A DNA stretch of 64,000 nt. Origin: Stereum hirsutum FP-91666 SS1 (Eukaryota > Basidiomycota > Agaricomycetes > Russulales > Stereaceae). The DNA is taken from the NCBI RefSeq assembly GCF_000264905.1, contig NW_006763132.1, positions 2,516,719 through 2,580,718 on the forward strand, in the 5' to 3' direction. Both the position numbers and the translations under genes were made by a program. Every line of letters begins with the position of its first letter. Positions within the stretch are counted from its first letter, which is position 1. The notes below the pieces were generated by a model that saw nothing but the letters and a program-made list of their open reading frames with translations, did no database searches and was not told where the DNA came from. Of this stretch, positions 59,767-64,000 are shown piece after piece.

Positions 59767-60362
59767 ATGATCATACCGATCACTCTTCCAATCCCGTCTT
59801 CGTCCAACCCTTCGGCGACTCTCCCTCCCACCCTCGCCTCCCTCGGCTCTTCAGAGCTTTGTCTCATAGAACTTCAAGGTGAACTCGAAGCCCATGGCGA
59901 CGTGCGCGGTCAAACTGTCGGCCAATTGAAGATTGACGAAGACGGAAAGGTAGCCCTTCCCGCTCATGGTGATATTCGCTTGTACTAATGCTCACTCGGA
60001 CATCGTTGGGACATCGGCAGGGCAAACCTACTCTTCGGATAGGACATAACCAACTAGAAGGGAAATTCGTCAATCTTCCAAAACCCCTTGCCGTCCTACA
60101 CCGCGCAACGCCTCATACTTCAGATTCAGCAATAGATGCGTCTGCTGAGACGTCGAACACCGACACGGAATCACGACGTGTCTCATACACCATTCGCGCT
60201 GTCGTGCGGAAGAAGCTCGTTTTCTCGAAGCGGCCGATGCCTATCGTCGGATCCACTTCGTCTGTCAATGTGGCTGCTCTAAGAGCGGGAGCAATAGCAG
60301 GTGGAAAGGGCGATGTTTTGGGCTCTGGGTCTGCAGGAGGGCTGGAGAAGAAACATCGGTAG
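59767..60362 (+). CDS. CTF8: CTF8, subunit of the alternative RFC (Ctf18) clamp loader
   Basis: Small nuclear protein that, with Ctf18 and Dcc1, forms a replication factor C-like complex loading PCNA for sister-chromatid cohesion. Exons 59767-59949 and 60021-60362 total 175 codons. Residues 1-60 give MIIPITLPIPSS and LCLIELQGELEAHGD, the beta strand of the Ctf8 core, then GQLKIDEDGK. The join at the intron produces GKPTLRIGHNQLEGKFVNL, followed by PKPLAVLHR, the family signature (hydrophobic-x-IGHxxLxGK...KPLAVL). The tail has VSYTIRAVVRKKLVFSKRPM, again family-like, and a Gly/Ala-rich end. I chose the ATG at 59767 because CTF8 proteins start close to this strand. The upstream frame extension lacks similarity. 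Confidence 0.87.
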
Positions 60363-60667
60363 CTTCTGATTAGGTGTAAGTACATTCTCGTCACTATTGT
60401 GCCAACTTGCTGAGTTTGCTCGCCCCCAATTGCCTGCTCATACGACTCGCTAACGGTTACAGTATCTAGTAAGTACACGCCCGATGATATCGGGACGAAG
60501 AAGAGCTACAGTAACATCACTACAGTTTGAGCCCAGATAATAACCTGGAAAGCGTATATCTTCCAGTCCATCTAGCCCGTATGTCCTCGTGTTACAAATA
60601 CAATTACAGCCCAATACTGCCTTCAGCGGAGTGGGTGAAAAGGGCTACGCACATGCGAAGGAGGACG
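60363..60667. other. Short convergent intergenic region
   Basis: About 300 bases between the ends of CTF8 and the YTH gene. It must hold both polyadenylation regions; no distinct motif is claimed. Confidence 0.4.
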
Positions 60668-63245
60668 CTAGTGGCGCGCACTTTGAACCGCACGGTGTTT
60701 CGTATTTGACCGTGGAGTTTTCTTCGAAGGGGTCGTAGAGGCTGGTGGCTTGTCCCACTCCTCGAATAGCTGATGGGCGACGTCAGGATCCAGCTCCGTC
60801 CCATCCCTCGCCACTTTAATCTGTCGATCGTGATTCCAAGCATTGCGAAGATGTCGTGTGCGAAGAAACGGAAGCCGGTCTATCTTGATCCACTCTACCT
60901 TGAAGGGTCTACCGAGGACTTTCGTGTCGGTGTGGTGAGGAACGTCGTCTCTTTCTCTGGTGTCACCTTCCTGAGTGGGTTCCGTGTACGGACGATGAGG
61001 TCCAAGTCTAAGATCGTGTTGGGATGATGCGTTGTGGCTAGTCCAATTTGACGTAGGTGGTCTCGTGTGGCCCGAGAGGGCTTCCATTGGGGACACCAGC
61101 TGATGCGATGGTCCAAAGTCGGCTAGTTTCTGCGTGTTACGTTCGTCGCTGTAAGACGACGGCTGACGGCTACTGACGTTGTGATGACGTCGTATGCTCT
61201 CCTGCTCGTCACGCTCGTCATTGAAGACACCCTCTGGCGAAATGATTCTATAGCGAGGAGAGGGGAGTAAATGAGTGACGGCGGCCTCGTCTGATACGTG
61301 TGTTTCCGAGGAAGAGCCAGCGGAAGGCGTTGGTGTTGATGATTCAATGAGCCCGGCCATTCTGTACATAGGAGCGCTCAGCGTGCTCAAGTTCACATCT
61401 GTACTGCAATGTCGCATACTGACCTGACGTAACCGTAGAACTCTCCGCTTCTGTTGACGCCGAAGATGAGGAAAACGTCCCGGCTTGTGCGGTACGCGCC
61501 GTTGAGGATATCCTCGTTATGGGGTTGAGTGACCCATAGACCCGTTCGTACGCTCTGGCCAAGATCGCTCTGGGAATAAGAGGAAAAGTCAATGAATACC
61601 TGTTGTCTTCGTAGATGTAAGAACTGACCTGGGACAATGATTTGAGGATGAAATATCGCTGAGGAAAATACGTGGATAGAAGACCGGACGTGGTGCTCGT
61701 GGGCGAGCCTGGGATCGACGAGACGTCGTCTTGCTTAGGAGCTCTGGTCTGGGCATTCGCGACTTGAGAAAGAGATCGTAACTGCAAGGAAATATCCTCC
61801 ACGGTAATCGGTCGCGATGTCGACAGCCCTTGCCCTGAACCGCCCTTCCCTCCCAAGACGGGGGGAGCTTGGGGCTGCTCACCCTGATTCCGTCGATCTC
61901 GGACCCACTTGACATGTACACCGGATCGTCTTTGCCTCCTCACACCCGCATGACCATCACCATACTCTTCCGGCTTACAAGCGCGGCATACCAAACGAGG
62001 GCCCGTGGAATGGGTACCGCGCAATCGACGGCCGTTGAACGTCGTTGCAGCGGATTCGAGCTGGAGCTGCGACTCAAAATTGACGAAGGCGCAGTTCGAA
62101 TGGCTGATGAGGAAGACGGACGTGACGCCCCCTGGGATGGAGCTCTGGCTCGGTGCCAATGTCGAAAGGTCATGGTCTTGCTCTGGCGGTGAATGCTGGT
62201 GCGATTGATTGAAAAAATGGAACAGCTCCTCTTGCGAGGCATCTGCCGGGACATTTCCTACCCACATAGCCCATTGAGGGTGAGGGTTTGATATAGCGAC
62301 ACGGGACGATTGAGGAGGGTTTTGAGGCGAAGTGTGTGAAGACTGTGTGGAGGGTTCAGATGGGGGAGGGGCAATACGTCGAGGTGAAAATGATGTCGTT
62401 GAGAAACCGGAATCTGCTCGAAATGTATCTGGTTCGAGTTGAGTTCTCTGTAGTGGTGGGATTATGGGATCGTATGAAGGCCCGTAAACATCCTCGGCGG
62501 ACGCTTCGAAGCTCGGAGCAGAGATTAATGGGGCGTTATGTTCAGGGTGTGTCTGCAGCCTCGTGCGCAGGTCAAATTCCCTAGAAAGCCGATGCCTGCT
62601 GGCAGAAAGGTTTGTAGAGAAACGAGGCTGTAAAGGGGAGCTGTATTGTATAGGGATCGAAGACTCGGTGGTAACGGGAAGATTATACGATTCGTCCGAG
62701 GTAGATTTCCACAGATCGGCAATCATGGTAGGAATCTGAGGTTGGTCCACTCTATTCAGAGTGGGCACGGGTGCGTAATGAGGTTGAACGGTGAGATCTG
62801 TACTTGTCTCGGAGGTAGCCCACGGGTGCTGGGGTATGTCTCGCTCGCTTGCATGGTGGAAACGTGAGTCAAGGACGGTATGGGTCGGCTCAATGGTATC
62901 TGCCGAACGATAACCATGGAAGCCCACACTCTGGGGGTGATGAGCGGGCTGTGGTGGAGTGTATAAGGGTTTGGGAGCCCTCTCGCCCAAGGTAGGACGG
63001 TGATGAGACGAAGGGTGCGAATCAAGAGCCAAAGGGTATCCAGAAGGTCGTGTCGGACCAAGCAGTGTGGTTTGGGGACTAGCAATTGAATGAGAGGAAG
63101 AATAGATGAGGTTGCTGTTGCGGTTGCCGCCTGGGAAGTCAGCGGGAGGTGGAAGGGTAATAATCGAGTTGCGGGTATAGAAAGCGTTGGGGGGATAAGA
63201 ATAGACGCCACTACTGCTGGCGTGGTTCCGTCTGGGATAAGACAT
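60668..63245 (-). CDS. RNA-binding protein with RRM and YTH domain
   Basis: Likely N6-methyladenosine reader. Exons 63245-61629, 61569-61424 and 61361-60668 total 819 codons. Residues 1-320 are Ser/Pro/Gln/Tyr-rich disorder. The RRM is at about 323-410 with RNP2 WAMWVGNVP and RNP1-like NCAFVNFESQ; the loop between them is expanded by about 30 residues. After a linker the YTH domain begins: STYFPQRYFILKSLSQ/SDLG, then TGLWVTQPHNEDILNGAYRT (first cage Trp), DVFLIFGVNRSGEFYGYV/R and MAGLI. About 145 disordered residues then interrupt the fold. It resumes with FKVEWIKIDRLPFLRTRHLR, NAWNHDRQIKVARDGTELDP and HQLFEEWD. A basic tail (SKKTPRSNTKHR) ends the protein. The YTH domain is visible only after splicing; unspliced frames hide it. 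Confidence 0.88.
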
Positions 63246-64000
63246 GCGAGCAAAAAAGGGATCACTTCGCTTAAAAGCGATATTATGCGCTCATAAAGGA
63301 AGGAAAAGAAAAGAGTCACAAAAGACGAAGCGAGAGACGGCGAACCAAACTTATGCTCTGAGCAATGACCGGAAAAGGGTAAGGACGTCCACACACGGTC
63401 ACAGTGGCATTGCGGCCACGTCATGGCTCGTCATACTGGGCACGGTTAATCCCGTTTCTTACCTGACTTACTAAATAGGGATGTCTGAAGATGGTAACGC
63501 CGCATCGTCATGTACCTTCGACCCCCGCATACATGGCGAGGCTCAACCCAAATAACTGGTAAGTTGACCCGTCATAAAGATGTAAATGAAAATCTAGAGC
63601 AAGAATGACAAGGAGTAGGTGGTAAGTGAGGAATAAAGATGATCATGTATTGAACACCCAGAAGCAGAAACGGTGCCACAAAGTAACATAAGAGCTCCCC
63701 AGCACTTAACAGTGATCATTAGAGCAGTACAAGCCCAAGACAAAGAGTGAGGGGAGTTAACCAAAAACTGAACACCACTGTGGAATGTAAAGTGGGGTAT
63801 GGGAGTAAGGCATGACGCATAGAAAGCGGTAGCCCATCCTTCGCGTCTAGGAACCTCCCGTCACCCTTGTCATCGTCATTTCATGGTCCTTCACTTCTTT
63901 CCGTCATAGTCACCAAACTCCCAGCTGTAACACTCCTATCAAACGTTCGAGACCTGTCAGCGTTCCGCTCATAATCTACAGAAAATTGGTATAAAGCTGA
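63246..64000. other. Upstream region of the YTH gene to window end
   Basis: It should hold the YTH promoter. There are no supported coding frames in the last 520 bases. The sequence is A/G-rich around 63575-63760, with no recognisable repeat or RNA. Confidence 0.4.

Noticed and set aside
1..64000. CRISPR, prophage, retrotransposon or viral insertions
   Set aside because: No spaced repeat arrays, integrase, reverse transcriptase, capsid or LTR-like features were seen.

Overview
This is a nuclear fungal window, most likely from a mushroom-forming basidiomycete (Agaricomycetes). Nearly every gene is split by short GT-AG introns of about 40-105 nt. Intergenic spaces are short, and several products look like agaricomycete types: a multi-pass membrane protein with no recognised family, F-box/LRR receptors, an RRM+YTH protein, and a class III GH18 chitinase with a CBM5/12-like module. 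I see no bacterial operons, CRISPR, tRNA, rRNA or intact transposon. Gene models come from reading exon joins by eye. For most genes the summed exon lengths are a multiple of three, which supports the joins.

Layout. 0.1-3.8 kb (+): 3' part of a PMC1/PMCA-type calcium ATPase whose start lies outside the window. 5.6-7.4 kb (-): low-complexity Ser/Pro/Ala protein. 7.9-10.1 kb (-): secreted/multi-pass membrane protein of unknown function. 11.4-12.8 kb (-): unknown protein. 13.1-15.7 kb (-): MFS transporter copy A. 16.2-19.8 kb (-): tandem F-box/LRR pair, the first copy truncated. 20.4-20.8 kb (-): small two-exon protein. 21.3-23.5 kb (+): coiled-coil protein. 24.4-26.0 kb (-): sulfite-oxidase-type molybdenum enzyme. 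26.6-28.5 kb (-): GH18 chitinase. 30-31.2 kb (-): F-box-like protein. 33.9-35.0 kb (-): MAF1, the RNA polymerase III repressor. 36.1-38.3 kb (-): FAD-dependent (DAO-fold) oxidoreductase. 39.3-42.3 kb (+): amino-acid permease. 44.9-53.9 kb (+): three tandem MFS copies B, C and D plus a fossil 3' end between C and D. 55.1-57.3 kb (-): unknown protein. 59.8-60.4 kb (+): CTF8 of the alternative clamp loader. 60.7-63.2 kb (-): RRM+YTH RNA-binding protein.

The genes are mostly unrelated housekeeping and lineage-specific genes, not a pathway cluster. The dynamic part is the MFS family. Four copies share exon structure and motifs. A decayed copy of the end of a B-like gene sits just after C and continues into a promoter and gene (D) that mirror the B-C spacer and C, the footprint expected of unequal crossing-over. 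D carries an in-frame stop before its last membrane segments. The F-box/LRR pair shows a second duplicate-and-decay event. I found no convincing previously undescribed multi-gene system; the strongest items are these duplication fossils and several gene-structure oddities (8- and 13-nt microexons, a start codon apparently split by an intron, a YTH domain interrupted by a long disordered insert).
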